This document shows positions 6,955 to 13,808 of a DNA stretch of 18,703 nucleotides, in pieces. A program made the position numbers and the translations under genes. Every line of letters begins with the position of its first letter. Position 1 is the first letter of the stretch. Below the pieces are notes generated by a model. That model was not told where the DNA came from. It searched no databases and saw only the letters and a list, made by a program, of their open reading frames with translations. This DNA is from an uncultured Bacteroidales bacterium (lineage in GTDB: Bacteria; Bacteroidota; Bacteroidia; Bacteroidales; UBA932), in assembly GCA_947305045.1 (NCBI GenBank), contig CAMZCW010000024.1, positions 1 to 18,703 on the forward strand, given 5' to 3'.

Positions 6955-8331
6955 ATGGCTAAGCGCTACACTTTCCTTGCCTTTGACTGCGGCGCGACAT
7001 CGGGTCGCGGGGTTCTGGCAACATTTGAAGGCGGTTCTTTCCGGATGGAGGAGGTGTACCGTTTCCCCTCGGAGATGATACGCGAGGGCGGCCGTATGTA
7101 CTGGGATGTCCTGAGGATGCGTGAACATTTTATGGCGTGCATCAAGCAGCTGAGTGAGAAGGGAATACGCCTGGACTCAATGGGCATAGACACCTGGGGC
7201 GTGGACTTTGGCTGCATTGGGGCCGATGGAAGGCTGCTGGCCCTTCCGCGCTGCTACCGTGACCCTTATACCGCGGGGATTCCGGAGAAGGTGTATGCGA
7301 GCGTCCCGCGGGAGCAGCTTTATGCCCGTACCGGCATCCAGATAATGAACTTCAACACCATCTTCCAGCTGTATGCCCAGACGCTTGAAGGCGAAGAGTC
7401 ATTGCGGCAGGCCGATGCCCTCTTATTTATGCCGGATTTGTTGTCTTATCTTTTGACAGGAAACACAGTTTGTGAGTACACGGATGCCTCTACCTCCGGT
7501 ATGATGGACCCAGCCTCCCGGCAGTTCAACAAGGGGCTCCTGGAGGAATTGGGGATAAGGACAGCGATGCTCCTTCCCATCGTCCAGCCCGGGACCAAGG
7601 TGGGGGAGTACAAGGGCATTCCCGTCATTGCCGTTGCAGGCCATGACACCGCGTCGGCCATCGCAGCCGTTCCGGCGGCCGATGAGCATTTCGCCTACCT
7701 TTCTAGCGGCACCTGGAGCCTGATGGGCATAGAGGTGCCGGAGCCCATCATCAATGAGGAATCGGCCCGGCTGAACTTCACCAATGAGGGCGGAATAGAG
7801 GGGACCACGCGTTTCCTGAAGAACATCACCGGCATGTGGCTGCTGGAGCAGTGCCGCAAGGTTTGGAAGGCCCAGGGCAAGGACTACAGCTACCCGGAGC
7901 TGGTTGCCATGGCGCAGTCAGAGGCCTCTTTCCCCGGCCGCATCAACCCCGATGACCCTCGCTTCGCCGCCCCGGAAAATATGGTCTCTGTCATTTCGAG
8001 CGCAGTCGAGAAATCTCTTTCCGATGCCCAAATCGTCTCCTGCATCTACCATTCCCTTGCAGACCGCTACAAAGAGGTGCTGGACATGCTCCAGCGCTTT
8101 GCTCCATTCAAGATAGAAAAGCTCCACATCATCGGTGGCGGCAGCGCCAACGACCTCCTGAACCAGTGGACGGCCGATGCCATCGGCATACCCGTTGTGG
8201 CAGGTCCCACGGAAGCTACAGCCATCGGCAACGTGATGATGCAGGCCAAGGCTACAGGCATTGTCAAAGACCGCTGGGAGATGCGCCGCATAATTGCTGA
8301 AACAGTAAAAGTAAAAACATTCATACCATGA
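6955..8331 (+). CDS. rhaB: L-rhamnulokinase
   Basis: Phosphorylates L-rhamnulose with ATP to L-rhamnulose 1-phosphate in the cytoplasm (rhaK in Bacteroides usage). FGGY-kinase fold: N-terminal domain about residues 5-245 with the phosphate-binding DCGATSGR (11-18), C-terminal domain about 250-445 with IGGGSANDLLNQWTAD. D231 in AGHDTAS is the expected catalytic base. The product is 458 residues from ATG 6955, slightly short of the usual 470-490. An in-frame ATG at 6931 would lie inside the -7 promoter element, so I reject it. Residues 346-354 are encoded by a REP-like repeat (7989-8017) that occupies the variable segment after APENM, which may account for the shorter length. The stop overlaps the rhaA start (ATGA), so the two are coupled. 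Confidence 0.92.
   Translation: MAKRYTFLAFDCGATSGRGVLATFEGGSFRMEEVYRFPSEMIREGGRMYWDVLRMREHFMACIKQLSEKGIRLDSMGIDTWGVDFGCIGADGRLLALPRCYRDPYTAGIPEKVYASVPREQLYARTGIQIMNFNTIFQLYAQTLEGEESLRQADALLFMPDLLSYLLTGNTVCEYTDASTSGMMDPASRQFNKGLLEELGIRTAMLLPIVQPGTKVGEYKGIPVIAVAGHDTASAIAAVPAADEHFAYLSSGTWSLMGIEVPEPIINEESARLNFTNEGGIEGTTRFLKNITGMWLLEQCRKVWKAQGKDYSYPELVAMAQSEASFPGRINPDDPRFAAPENMVSVISSAVEKSLSDAQIVSCIYHSLADRYKEVLDMLQRFAPFKIEKLHIIGGGSANDLLNQWTADAIGIPVVAGPTEATAIGNVMMQAKATGIVKDRWEMRRIIAETVKVKTFIP
7989..8017 (+). repeat. REP-like dispersed repeat, copy 1, inside rhaB
   Basis: A 29-nt imperfect palindrome with core CATTTCGAGCG and ending GAGAAATCTC. It matches copy 2 at 16685-16713 in 23 of 29 positions, including an uninterrupted 11-nt core. 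From memory, repeats of this form (CATTTCGAGCG-AAGTC-GAGAAATC) are common between genes of Bacteroidota; I cannot search to confirm. Here it is read in frame as ISSAVEKS. Confidence 0.6.
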
Positions 8332-9578
8332 AAGAATCCCAAATCCTCCAGTCCTATGAGATAGCCAGGGAGCGTTATGCGGCCCTTGGCGTGGATACAG
8401 ACAAGGCTGTTGCAGAACTTGAGAAGCAGCAGATATCCCTTCACTGCTGGCAGACCGACGACGTGGTTGGCTTCGAGCGCAACGAGGCCCTTTCCGGAGG
8501 CATCCAGACCACCGGCAACTATCCCGGTCGCGCCCGTAACATTGACGAGGTCAGAAAAGACCTTGAGTTTGTTAAAACACTCCTTGCTGGCAACCACCGT
8601 GTGAACCTCCATGAGATTTACGGAGACTTCGGCGGCAAGTTCGTAGACCGTGATGAAGTGGGTGTAGAGCACTTCCAGAGCTGGATTGACTGGGCCAGGG
8701 CAAACAACTTCAAACTGGACTTCAACTCCACATCCTTCTCCCATCCAAAGAGCGGAGACCTTACGCTTGCAAACCCGGACCAGGCCATCCGTGAGTTCTG
8801 GATTGAGCACACCAAGCGCTGCCGCCGCATCGCGGACGCCATGGGCAAGGCTCAGGGAGACCCCTGCATTATGAACATCTGGGTTCACGACGGCTCCAAG
8901 GACCTCACCGTGAACCGAAAATACTACCGTGAACTCCTTGCAGCAGCTCTGGATGATATCCTGAAAGAGAACCTCCCCGGCATGAAGAGCTGCGTAGAGG
9001 CAAAACTCTTCGGAATCGGCCTTGAGAGCTATACCGTTGGCTCCATGGACTTCTACGAGGGCTACTGCGCTACCCGTAAAGTAATCTACACCCTGGACAC
9101 CGGTCATTATGAGCAGACGGAGAATGTGGCCGACAAGGTAGCCTCCCTGTTGTTGTACGTTCCCGAACTCATGCTCCATGTCTCCCGTCCCGTCCGCTGG
9201 GACTCCGACCACGTGACCATCATGAACGACCAGACGCAGGACCTCTTCAAGGAGCTGGTCCGTGCCGATGGCCTTGACCGCGCCCACGTGGGCCTGGATT
9301 ACTTCGACGCCAGCATCAACCGCATCGGCGCCTATATCATCGGCACCCGCGCTACGCAGAAGTGCATCCTGAGTGCCCTTCTGGAACCCCTTGCCAAGCT
9401 TCGCGACTATGAGGCCAACGGTCAGGGCTTCCAGCGCCTCGCGCTCCTGGAGGAAGCCAAGACCCTGCCCTTCGGCGCCGTGTTCGACTACTTCAACTAT
9501 AAGAACGGCGTTCCGGTAGGAGAGGAGTTCATCCCTGCCATTGAACAGTACGAAAAAGAAGTGACATCCAAACGATGA
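8328..9578 (+). CDS. rhaA: L-rhamnose isomerase
   Basis: Interconverts L-rhamnose and L-rhamnulose, the first step of the pathway, using divalent metal ions (Mn2+) in a TIM barrel. At 416 residues it is close to the E. coli length (419). The metal ligands are present: E224, D257, H260 (LDTGHYEQ), H284 (LMLHVSRPV), D292 and D294 (RWDSDH), and probably D324. All are shifted by a constant 10 from the E. coli residues as I recall them. The N-terminal GGIQTTGNYPGRARN is also typical. The ATG overlaps the rhaB stop by 4 nt and its own stop overlaps rhaT by 4 nt, so expression is tightly coupled. Called rhaI in Bacteroides. Identity is very secure. Confidence 0.96.
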   Translation: MKESQILQSYEIARERYAALGVDTDKAVAELEKQQISLHCWQTDDVVGFERNEALSGGIQTTGNYPGRARNIDEVRKDLEFVKTLLAGNHRVNLHEIYGDFGGKFVDRDEVGVEHFQSWIDWARANNFKLDFNSTSFSHPKSGDLTLANPDQAIREFWIEHTKRCRRIADAMGKAQGDPCIMNIWVHDGSKDLTVNRKYYRELLAAALDDILKENLPGMKSCVEAKLFGIGLESYTVGSMDFYEGYCATRKVIYTLDTGHYEQTENVADKVASLLLYVPELMLHVSRPVRWDSDHVTIMNDQTQDLFKELVRADGLDRAHVGLDYFDASINRIGAYIIGTRATQKCILSALLEPLAKLRDYEANGQGFQRLALLEEAKTLPFGAVFDYFNYKNGVPVGEEFIPAIEQYEKEVTSKR

Positions 9579-10594
9579 ATTTATTTTTTGGTTTATTAAT
9601 AATTGGTTTTGGAGCGTTCTGTCAGTCCAGTAGCTACGTTCCCATTAACAAGATAAAGTCTTGGAGCTGGGAAAGCTACTGGGTTGTCCAGGGCGTTTTT
9701 GCCTGGCTGCTGTTCCCGCTTTTCGGGACCCTTCTGTCCCTGAGCGGCACCGGCGGCAGTTTCGGTGACCTGATGGCCCTCATGCAGGCCGATCCTAAAT
9801 CTACCTGGCTCACCATCCTGTTTGGTGTGCTCTGGGGCATAGGCGGCCTTACCTTCGGTCTTAGCATGCGCTATCTTGGCGTAGCCCTTGGACAGAGCAT
9901 CGCACTTGGTACCTGCAGTGGCCTTGGCGCCATCCTTGGCCCGGTTTTCACCGGACATGCGGCCGATTTAACCACTTCCGTAATTATTGGTGTTGTGGTT
10001 ACGCTTGTGGGCATTGCAATCATCGGCATTGCCGGAGCCATGAAGTCTGCAGCCATTCCGGAGGAAGAGAAGAAAAAGGCCGTGAAGGACTTTAACTTTG
10101 GGAAAGGCCTCTTTGTGGCTGTCCTTGCGGGCTTTATGAGCGCCTGCTTCAATATCGGCCTCAGTTTTGGCCAGAACCTGTTCCTGGAAGGGACCAAGCC
10201 CATTTTCCAGACACTTCCGGCTACAATGCTGGTAACCTTCGGCGGCTTCCTCACCAATGCCTGCTATTGCCTGTACCAGAACGGGAAGAACAAAACCTGG
10301 GGAGACTACGGCCAGAAGGCCCTCTGGGGCAACAACCTCGTGTTCTGCTGCCTCGCAGGCCTCCTCTGGTACAGCCAGTTCTTCGGCCTGTCCCTGGGCA
10401 AGGGCTTCCTCACGGATTACCCCGTCCTCATCACCTTCAGCTGGTGCATCCTCATGAGCCTGAACGTAGTGTTCAGCAACGTTTGGGGCATCATCCTCAA
10501 GGAGTGGAAAGGCGTTTCCCGCAAAACTGTCACTGTTCTTGTTACAGGAATTATTGTTTTGATAATCAGTACATTTTTACCTCAATTATTATAA
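9575..10594 (+). CDS. rhaT: L-rhamnose/H+ symporter
   Basis: Inner-membrane proton-coupled importer of L-rhamnose, RhaT family (drug/metabolite transporter superfamily); rhaP in Bacteroides usage. The 339 residues form about ten hydrophobic helices, from the N-terminal LFFGLLIIGFGAFCQSSSYV to the C-terminal VTVLVTGIIVLIISTFLPQ. A central charged cytoplasmic loop (IPEEEKKKAVKDF) divides the two halves. SSSYVPINKIKSWSWE is a recognisable family sequence near the start. The start overlaps the rhaA stop by 4 nt (ATGA). The stop TAA is immediately followed by overlapping ATGs for rhaD. Its place in the operon agrees with the Bacteroides order kinase-isomerase-permease-aldolase. Confidence 0.93.
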   Translation: MNLFFGLLIIGFGAFCQSSSYVPINKIKSWSWESYWVVQGVFAWLLFPLFGTLLSLSGTGGSFGDLMALMQADPKSTWLTILFGVLWGIGGLTFGLSMRYLGVALGQSIALGTCSGLGAILGPVFTGHAADLTTSVIIGVVVTLVGIAIIGIAGAMKSAAIPEEEKKKAVKDFNFGKGLFVAVLAGFMSACFNIGLSFGQNLFLEGTKPIFQTLPATMLVTFGGFLTNACYCLYQNGKNKTWGDYGQKALWGNNLVFCCLAGLLWYSQFFGLSLGKGFLTDYPVLITFSWCILMSLNVVFSNVWGIILKEWKGVSRKTVTVLVTGIIVLIISTFLPQLL

Positions 10595-10617
10595 TGGAAT
10601 GCAGGTATAGGTGCATT

Positions 10618-11427
10618 ATGAGTATATTGGATAACAGACCGGCCCTTAAGGCCGAAATTGACAAAGTGGCGGAAGTGGCCGGCTACCTCTGGGTAAAAGG
10701 CTGGGCGGAGCGTAACGGAGGCAATATCACCGTAAATATCACGGAGTGGGTGGACGATGCAATGAAGACCCTCCCGGCCATTGCAGGACCATTTCCCATC
10801 GGCACAACCCTTCCCGAACTAAAGGATGGCTGGTTCTATTGTAAAGGTACGCAAAAGCGCATGCGTGACCTGGCCCGGGATTCCATGGGAAACGGCTCTG
10901 TTATTCGCATCCTCCCGGACTGCGCCCGTTATGAGATTGTGGCCGATGCCCCCGTTATGCCCACCTCGGAACTTCCATCCCACCTGAGTGTCCACAACTA
11001 TCTGCTGGCCAAAGGCTCCCCTTACCGGGCCAGCCTCCATACCCATCCCATTGAACTGGTGGCGCTTACGCACAATAAAAAGTGGTTGGAAAAGGATGCC
11101 GCCACACGGATGCTCTGGTCTATGATACCGGAAACCAAAGCTTTCTGCCCCCGCGGACTGGGAATGGTTCCCTATATGCTCCCTTCCAGCGTGGAACTTG
11201 CCGATGCCACCATCAAGGCCATCGATGAAGACTACGACGTCGTTATGTGGGAAAAGCACGGCGTCTTTGCCGTTGACACGGACATCATGAGCGCCTTTGA
11301 CCAGGTGGATGTCCTGAACAAAGCCGCCCAGATTTACATATCGGCCAGGAACATGGGCTTTGAGCCGGACGGCATGACCGATTCCCAGATGCAAGAACTC
11401 ACCGACGTTTTTGGCTTGCCCAAATAG
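10618..11427 (+). CDS. rhaD: L-rhamnulose-1-phosphate aldolase
   Basis: Class II aldolase that splits L-rhamnulose 1-phosphate into dihydroxyacetone phosphate and L-lactaldehyde. Zn ligands H141 and H143 are in SLHTHPIEL and the third, H214, in EKHGVF. E118 in SELPSHLS fits the catalytic glutamate. The substrate loop GWAERNGGNITVN is intact near the N-terminus. I chose ATG 10618 (MSILDNRPALKAEI), giving 269 residues, a normal family length. An in-frame ATG at 10594 overlaps the rhaT stop (TAATG) and would add eight atypical residues (MECRYRCI); it could still allow coupled translation. This is the last gene of the operon: no lactaldehyde reductase follows, and a beta-barrel gene remnant begins right after the stop. 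Confidence 0.93.
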   Translation: MSILDNRPALKAEIDKVAEVAGYLWVKGWAERNGGNITVNITEWVDDAMKTLPAIAGPFPIGTTLPELKDGWFYCKGTQKRMRDLARDSMGNGSVIRILPDCARYEIVADAPVMPTSELPSHLSVHNYLLAKGSPYRASLHTHPIELVALTHNKKWLEKDAATRMLWSMIPETKAFCPRGLGMVPYMLPSSVELADATIKAIDEDYDVVMWEKHGVFAVDTDIMSAFDQVDVLNKAAQIYISARNMGFEPDGMTDSQMQELTDVFGLPK

Positions 11428-11540
11428 TATGTAATGTTTGCATTCTGCCCCAATGGCTCACCATCAATGCGCCGGATCCCAAGGAACCCGGTGGTATTCG
11501 ACGAACCACAAACCCATCGGCATCAATCAGTTCTTTTTTT
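11428..11540 (+). pseudogene. Remnant of an outer-membrane beta-barrel gene
   Basis: The frame from about 11430 reads ILPQWLTINAPDPKE, matching VLPQWFTINAPDPRE of the intact outer-membrane protein at 13809-16199 (its 15748-15800 region). Most nucleotide differences fall at third codon positions, the mark of former coding sequence rather than chance. After about 11500 the frame shifts, and the adjoining frame gives TNHKPIGINQFFF, resembling TTFNGKPIFFAQLF of the intact gene. There is no start, the piece is only about 35 codons, and it begins within a few bases of the rhaD stop. It is a decayed fragment of a paralogue. Confidence 0.65.
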
Positions 11541-11543
11541 GCC

Positions 11544-11576
11544 TTTTACCAAAAGGTTTTATACTATTTGGTAAAA
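11544..11576. repeat. Inverted repeat in the spacer after rhaD
   Basis: TTTTACCAAA (11544-11553) and TTTGGTAAAA (11567-11576) are perfect complements around a 13-nt loop. A third GGTAAAA follows at 11585-11591. There is no G+C-rich stem and no T-tract after it, so it is a poor intrinsic terminator; it could be an operator. The remaining spacer up to the promoter at 11736 shows nothing else I can interpret. Confidence 0.35.
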
Positions 11577-11735
11577 TTGGGACAGGTAAAACTCTGCCAC
11601 AACTCTGTTCAGGCGGGAATCGTAATCAATCGGTCTTCCTGGTTCTGTAGGCAGATATAAAAGAGGTGAGACAAAATGTTTGCAATTATATCTATCTAAG
11701 TACATGATAATCCTGTATTTGGCAAGATTCGGCTC

Positions 11736-11766
11736 TTGAGCATCCGTAGAATAATGATTATCTTTG
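11736..11766 (+). promoter_or_regulatory. Promoter of the lipoprotein phosphatase gene
   Basis: CTTG (TTG at 11736-11738) is separated by 20 nt from TATCTTTG (11759-11766), a good fit to the Bacteroides promoter form. The -7 element ends 24 nt before ATG 11791, predicting a short leader of roughly 15-20 nt. Confidence 0.65.
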
Positions 11767-11790
11767 GCGAAAGATTTAGTAAATGAGCCT

Positions 11791-12666
11791 ATGAACTATT
11801 TAACGCGAATCTTGCTTCCTGTCATGGTCTTGTCGGCCTGTTCAACCTCTCCCAAGGACAGGACCCTTGTCTTTGACGGGATAGAAAATGCCCGCGAACT
11901 GGGCGGGCTTGTGATGCAGGACGGCAGGGCCATCCGAGAGGGCGTCCTGGTCCGCTCCGGAGAGCTCTCCACGGCTTCCGATGCCGATGTCGCCCTCCTT
12001 AAAAAGCGTTTTGCCCTGACCGATGTCTTCGATTTCCGCTTCGAGCTGGAGCGCAGCCGCAAACCAGACCGGGAAATGGAAGGTGTCACGAACACCTGGC
12101 TTTCCACCCTCCCGCAGGCCTTCCTGGCGGCCTTTGCTTCCGGCCGGGCCGACAGCACCACCGTGCAATCGGCCAGCCTTCTGGAGGCACTGGCCTCCTA
12201 TGCTTTCCATCCGCAGGCGCAGGAAATGGCGCAGAAGCTCTATCCGGCCATTGTGACGGACACCACTTCGCAGAAGCGCTACGGCGAATTCCTCCGCGGC
12301 GTCCTGGAGGCCAAAGGCGGCGCCCTCTGGCACTGCTCCCAGGGTAAGGACCGCTGCGGATGGGGATCGGCCTTCGTCCTGGCTGCGCTGGGGGCCGGCC
12401 GCGAGACCATCGTGGAAGATTTTGCGCAGTCCAATGTCTCGTACGAAAAGGCCGTCGAGGCTTTGTCGGCCCAGGTTGTTCAAAAGGGTGGCGGCGAGCC
12501 GGAGCTGGCTTTTATCCGCGCGATGGTGGGCGTGAGCGTAGAGAATTTCGAGCGCACGCTGGAGATGATTGATGCGCAGTACGGCTCCCTTCCCGCCTAC
12601 CTGGAGAAGGCCCTGGGCTTTACCGCCGCGGAGCAGCAAAAGATGAAGGAAAAGTATCTGAAGTAA
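11791..12666 (+). CDS. Lipoprotein tyrosine/dual-specificity phosphatase (Y_phosphatase3 type)
   Basis: Predicted membrane-anchored phosphatase of the bacterial tyrosine-phosphatase family related to lipid and protein phosphatases. ATG 11791 gives a short lipoprotein signal peptide (MNYLTRILLPVMVLSAC) with lipobox LSAC and lipidated C17, so the enzyme acts in the periplasm or at the cell surface. The family hallmark NARELGG is at about residues 33-39. The P-loop HCSQGKDRCG is at 181-190 with C182 as nucleophile and R188 binding phosphate; D187 of the KDR motif is also conserved in this family. The product is 291 residues. A TTG in frame at 11764 lies inside the -7 promoter element and is rejected. 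The gene has its own promoter and converges with the TetR gene. Substrate unknown: a phosphoprotein, phosphoinositide or sugar phosphate are all possible. Confidence 0.82.
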   Translation: MNYLTRILLPVMVLSACSTSPKDRTLVFDGIENARELGGLVMQDGRAIREGVLVRSGELSTASDADVALLKKRFALTDVFDFRFELERSRKPDREMEGVTNTWLSTLPQAFLAAFASGRADSTTVQSASLLEALASYAFHPQAQEMAQKLYPAIVTDTTSQKRYGEFLRGVLEAKGGALWHCSQGKDRCGWGSAFVLAALGAGRETIVEDFAQSNVSYEKAVEALSAQVVQKGGGEPELAFIRAMVGVSVENFERTLEMIDAQYGSLPAYLEKALGFTAAEQQKMKEKYLK

Positions 12667-12722
12667 TCCCGCTGCATCCCTGTTTCACCAGCACCCGTGT
12701 AGGATGTTAAATTCCTGTTCGG

Positions 12723-13643
12723 TCATAACAGTTTTGCTTTGAGCCGCTGGCGCGCTTTGGTAACGGAGGCGGGGGAGATTCCCAGCAGGATGGCCTGCTC
12801 CGATACGGTGAACTGCAGGTGCGAGAGAATATAGGTGCGGATATCGCCCTTTGTCAGATCGTGATGCGTTTCCCGGAGCGATTCGGGCCTGAAGTCTGAT
12901 GAATTTCGGAGCATCCGTTCCAATTCGGCCCATTCTTCATCCTGAATGTAGCGGGGCTTGGCACGAAGCCCCTGGAGCAGATGATTCTGCCCCACGAGCG
13001 CCTGCATCATCACATAGGAATCCAGTTCACCGGCAGGCCCCCCTCCGGCGTTAGGGACGAATCCTTCCCGCGCATCGTTTCCGGCGTGGATGACCATCAG
13101 GAAGGCCCTGACATTCTTACCCAGGATTTCACTCACCTGCGGGATGGTTAACTGGCTCCCGCCGCAGGTGCAGGTTGAGGCAAGCCCCAGAGCCACCAGA
13201 ACGAGTTGATAATAAAGCATTTCAGCCTCGTCCACTTGCAGGCCGAAGGTCTCTGCGATGGCCGAAAGGCTCTCCGCCTTGAAGCCGACATAGGCATCGA
13301 TGTACTCTTTATAAGAAGTGGGCGGCATCTTCGATTCCATAATCATGGAGAACAGCTGTGGCTCGTCCATGGCGAACCAGATAAGGGCTATCCCGAAGCC
13401 CTTGAACGGAGGGTTGAGGGCAAAGCCTTCTCCTACGCGCTTCCTGTACAGTTCTCTTGCTTCCTCCCGGACGGCATCACGGACACCCTGGATGGATCCG
13501 AAAGAAGAGAAGATGGCACTGGCGCCGCAGCCAAGGCGGGCGCAGAGGTTTCTGGCCGTCAGGAGCGAGGGCCCTCCGGAGCGCACCAAATCAAGGGCTG
13601 CGGAAAGGATTCTTTCTTTTGTTACAGTAACCGGTCTTGCCAT
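12723..13643 (-). CDS. TetR-type regulator with an additional C-terminal HTH
   Basis: Transcription factor whose N-terminus (residues 8-50, including ILSAALDLVRSGGPSLLTAR and LGCGASAIFSSFGS) is a TetR HTH, followed by a helical ligand-binding region to about residue 190. At 306 residues it is about 100 longer than typical TetR proteins. The last 45 residues (262-306: LTKGDIRTYILSHL, then LLGISPASVTKARQRLKAKL) look like a second HTH of the kind that closes some Bacteroidota LuxR/sigma-like regulators. Two close cysteines (C158, C160, TCTCGG) could sense metal or redox state. Divergent from the outer-membrane protein gene with 165 nt between starts; paired palindromes there suggest autorepression and control of the divergent genes. 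The fusion is inferred from sequence appearance only. Confidence 0.75.
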   Translation of the reverse strand: MARPVTVTKERILSAALDLVRSGGPSLLTARNLCARLGCGASAIFSSFGSIQGVRDAVREEARELYRKRVGEGFALNPPFKGFGIALIWFAMDEPQLFSMIMESKMPPTSYKEYIDAYVGFKAESLSAIAETFGLQVDEAEMLYYQLVLVALGLASTCTCGGSQLTIPQVSEILGKNVRAFLMVIHAGNDAREGFVPNAGGGPAGELDSYVMMQALVGQNHLLQGLRAKPRYIQDEEWAELERMLRNSSDFRPESLRETHHDLTKGDIRTYILSHLQFTVSEQAILLGISPASVTKARQRLKAKLL

Positions 13644-13647
13644 AATT

Positions 13648-13666
13648 GTGTTCCGAAACAGTTCGG
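13648..13666. promoter_or_regulatory. Operator-like palindrome at the regulator gene start
   Basis: GTGTTCCGAAA (13648-13658) contains the dyad CCGAA-N4-TTCGG (13653-13666). It lies just downstream of the regulator's -7 element, over the predicted transcription start, so a bound protein would block transcription. The exact reverse complement of the 11-mer appears at 13757-13767. Confidence 0.5.
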
Positions 13667-13668
13667 TG

Positions 13669-13699
13669 CAAAGATAGAAAACACAGTAGTATTGTCCAA
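13669..13699 (-). promoter_or_regulatory. Promoter of the TetR-type regulator
   Basis: On the reverse strand TTG (13697-13699) is followed after 20 nt by TATCTTTG (13669-13676), a very good Bacteroides-type promoter. The -7 element ends about 25 nt before the ATG at 13643. Confidence 0.65.
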
Positions 13700-13735
13700 G
13701 GATTGCCAGATGTAAAAGGCTGGATTGTCCACATA

Positions 13736-13806
13736 TTTGTCCATATCGTTTTTTTATTTCGGAACACCGGATACACTAACTTTGCAAGTGAAATAATATG
13801 GACAAA
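13736..13806. repeat. Long-spaced inverted repeat around the outer-membrane protein promoter
   Basis: TTTGTCCATAT (13736-13746) is the exact reverse complement of ATATGGACAAA (13796-13806), which touches the start codon at 13809. The shorter core TTGTCCA also occurs at 13693-13699 and 13725-13731, making three direct copies and one inverted copy within about 115 nt. The arrangement brackets the whole promoter and suggests binding sites for a regulator other than, or in addition to, the TetR protein. Confidence 0.5.
13753..13784 (+). promoter_or_regulatory. Promoter of the outer-membrane protein operon with embedded operator
   Basis: TTTA (13753-13756), 20 nt, then TAACTTTG (13777-13784) fits the Bacteroides promoter with one mismatch in the -33 element. 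The operator-like TTTCGGAACAC (13757-13767) fills the spacer right after the -33 element. The leader to ATG 13809 would be about 18 nt. Confidence 0.6.
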
Positions 13807-13808
13807 CG

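Noticed and set aside
8067..9287. A 406-codon reverse open frame opposite rhaA.
   Set aside because: Completely antisense to a certain rhamnose isomerase with all metal ligands; no family features.
10267..10617. Possible longer N-terminus for rhaD within the rhaT gene.
   Set aside because: The extra residues are Arg/Pro-rich shadow sequence of rhaT; known aldolases begin at the equivalent of ATG 10618.
11544..11576. Intrinsic terminator for the rhamnose operon.
   Set aside because: The stem is A+T-rich with a 13-nt loop and no T-tract follows, so it does not meet terminator criteria.
11438..11650. A 70-codon forward frame after rhaD as a new small gene.
   Set aside because: It crosses the beta-barrel remnant partly out of frame and has no family features; better explained as decayed sequence.
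12541..12570. A third copy of the REP-like repeat (TTTCGAGCGCA).
   Set aside because: Only 11 nt match and the second half (GAGAAATCTC) is missing; the codons fit NFERTLEM of the phosphatase, so chance is sufficient.
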